A program made the translations under genes and the position numbers. This document shows, piece after piece, positions 63,701 to 64,000 of a stretch of 64,000 nucleotides of DNA. How positions within the stretch are numbered: position 1 is the stretch's first letter; each line of letters starts with the position of its first letter. The notes below the pieces were generated by a model. That model was not told the origin of the DNA, made no database searches, and saw only the letters and a program-made list of their open reading frames with translations. This DNA is from JANQRZ01 sp965215165 (GTDB taxonomy: Bacteria; Bacteroidota; Rhodothermia; Rhodothermales; JANQRZ01): NCBI GenBank assembly GCA_965215165.1, contig CBDCCX010000006.1, forward strand, positions 3,162,001 to 3,226,000. The letters are read 5' to 3'.

Positions 63701-64000
63701 TCAGGCGCTGACGGCCTGCTGGTTGAGCGAGCCCTCGGCGAGCGTGGTCATCCGCTTGTCGAAGTCGCCCGCCTGCTTGTCCATCCGGCCGAGCGTCTGG
63801 GCCGCGTCGCCGTGCCCGAGCGTGCGGGCGTAGCGGGCGGCGCAGCCGTAGCCGGCGATCCCGTAGTGCTCGACGCGCTGCGCGTTCGCGATGATGCCCG
63901 CGTCGAGGACCGGGTTGTCGGCGGCGTCGCCGATGAAGTCGTCGCCTTCCTTGAGGAGGCCTTCGGTGCCCTTGCACTTGTGGCCGCCGGCCTTCGCGCC
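63701..64000 (-). CDS. Ferritin-like DUF892 (YciE/YciF) protein, C-terminal part
   Basis: The frame enters from the right edge and ends at TGA 63701-63703; 99 residues are visible. KCKGTEGLLKEGDDFI, ANAQRVEHYGIAGYGCAARYA and DKRMTTLAEGSLNQQAV match the last helices of the YciE/YciF family, a ferritin-like four-helix bundle. The Glu-His of RVEHY is a di-iron ligand position. Members are induced by stress and may act as ferroxidases. The N-terminal helices lie outside the window. Confidence 0.85.
   Translation of the reverse strand, partial: GAKAGGHKCKGTEGLLKEGDDFIGDAADNPVLDAGIIANAQRVEHYGIAGYGCAARYARTLGHGDAAQTLGRMDKQAGDFDKRMTTLAEGSLNQQAVSA

Overview
The window is a high-GC bacterial chromosome segment, very probably from the order Rhodothermales (Bacteroidota/Rhodothermota). 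The evidence is indirect: four secreted proteins end in the type IX secretion (T9SS) sorting domain of the YDVLGREV...LPSGVY type, there is a group III glutamine synthetase with an Lrp-type regulator, small genes of the RsmD neighbourhood look Bacteroidota-like, and many lipoproteins carry a short lipobox. No rRNA, tRNA or CRISPR array was found.

Layout. 1-4153: end of a T9SS-secreted protein, then an outer-membrane porin, an imelysin lipoprotein and a di-heme lipoprotein (an iron-linked cell-surface group). 4154-5097: a compositionally different block with a membrane protein of unknown function, abutting a 29-codon remnant of an MBL-fold hydrolase. 5208-10981: PspB-like protein, aldehyde dehydrogenase, RNase III and glycine decarboxylase GcvP. 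11027-11247: a frameshifted small gene. 11359-21914: a six-gene defence cassette consisting of DUF4007 protein, large P-loop ATPase and PP-loop sulfurtransferase (SspB, SspC, SspD of single-strand DNA phosphorothioation), then a GHKL ATPase, a DEAH helicase and a second GHKL ATPase, matching the SspFGH-type effector module. The first GHKL gene is AT-rich beside GC-rich neighbours and is followed by the tail of a lost gene, so the cassette is mosaic.

22034-32789: small protein, sigma-54 RpoN, DUF3109 protein, RuvB interrupted in its Walker A motif by a 507-residue LAGLIDADG intein, Na/Pi cotransporter, RsmD with an actin-fold protein and a pseudopilin-like protein, PdxJ and Era (with an N-terminal pentapeptide repeat tail). 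32954-43417: TPR protein, PgeF, DoxX-like, PAP2 phosphatase, Lrp regulator and glutamine synthetase III, NRDE protein, EF-hand lipoprotein, thioredoxin-like protein, membrane protein, alpha/beta hydrolase and flavodoxin-like reductase. 43512-45898: a second, AT-richer accessory island with the three-Cys-motif protein DUF5131 and its partner TcmP. 46017-53748: GlpD, then a tight minus-strand cluster built round a DNA photolyase. 53852-61088: fasciclin lipoprotein and three large T9SS-secreted proteins, two of them NxxGxxAF-repeat paralogues. 61204-64000: ArsA/Get3-type ATPase, a low-GC gene fragment, a DUF5715 lipoprotein and the end of a YciF-like ferritin-fold protein.

Small repeats: two ~160-bp elements (1560-1720 and 58709-58868) share terminal inverted repeats and TAA target duplications and form a MITE family; a 26-bp GC palindrome occurs intergenically three times plus one degenerate variant; a paired REP-like hairpin precedes glpD. 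A TAnYTTG motif recurs about 30-40 bases before several start codons and may be the local promoter -10 element.
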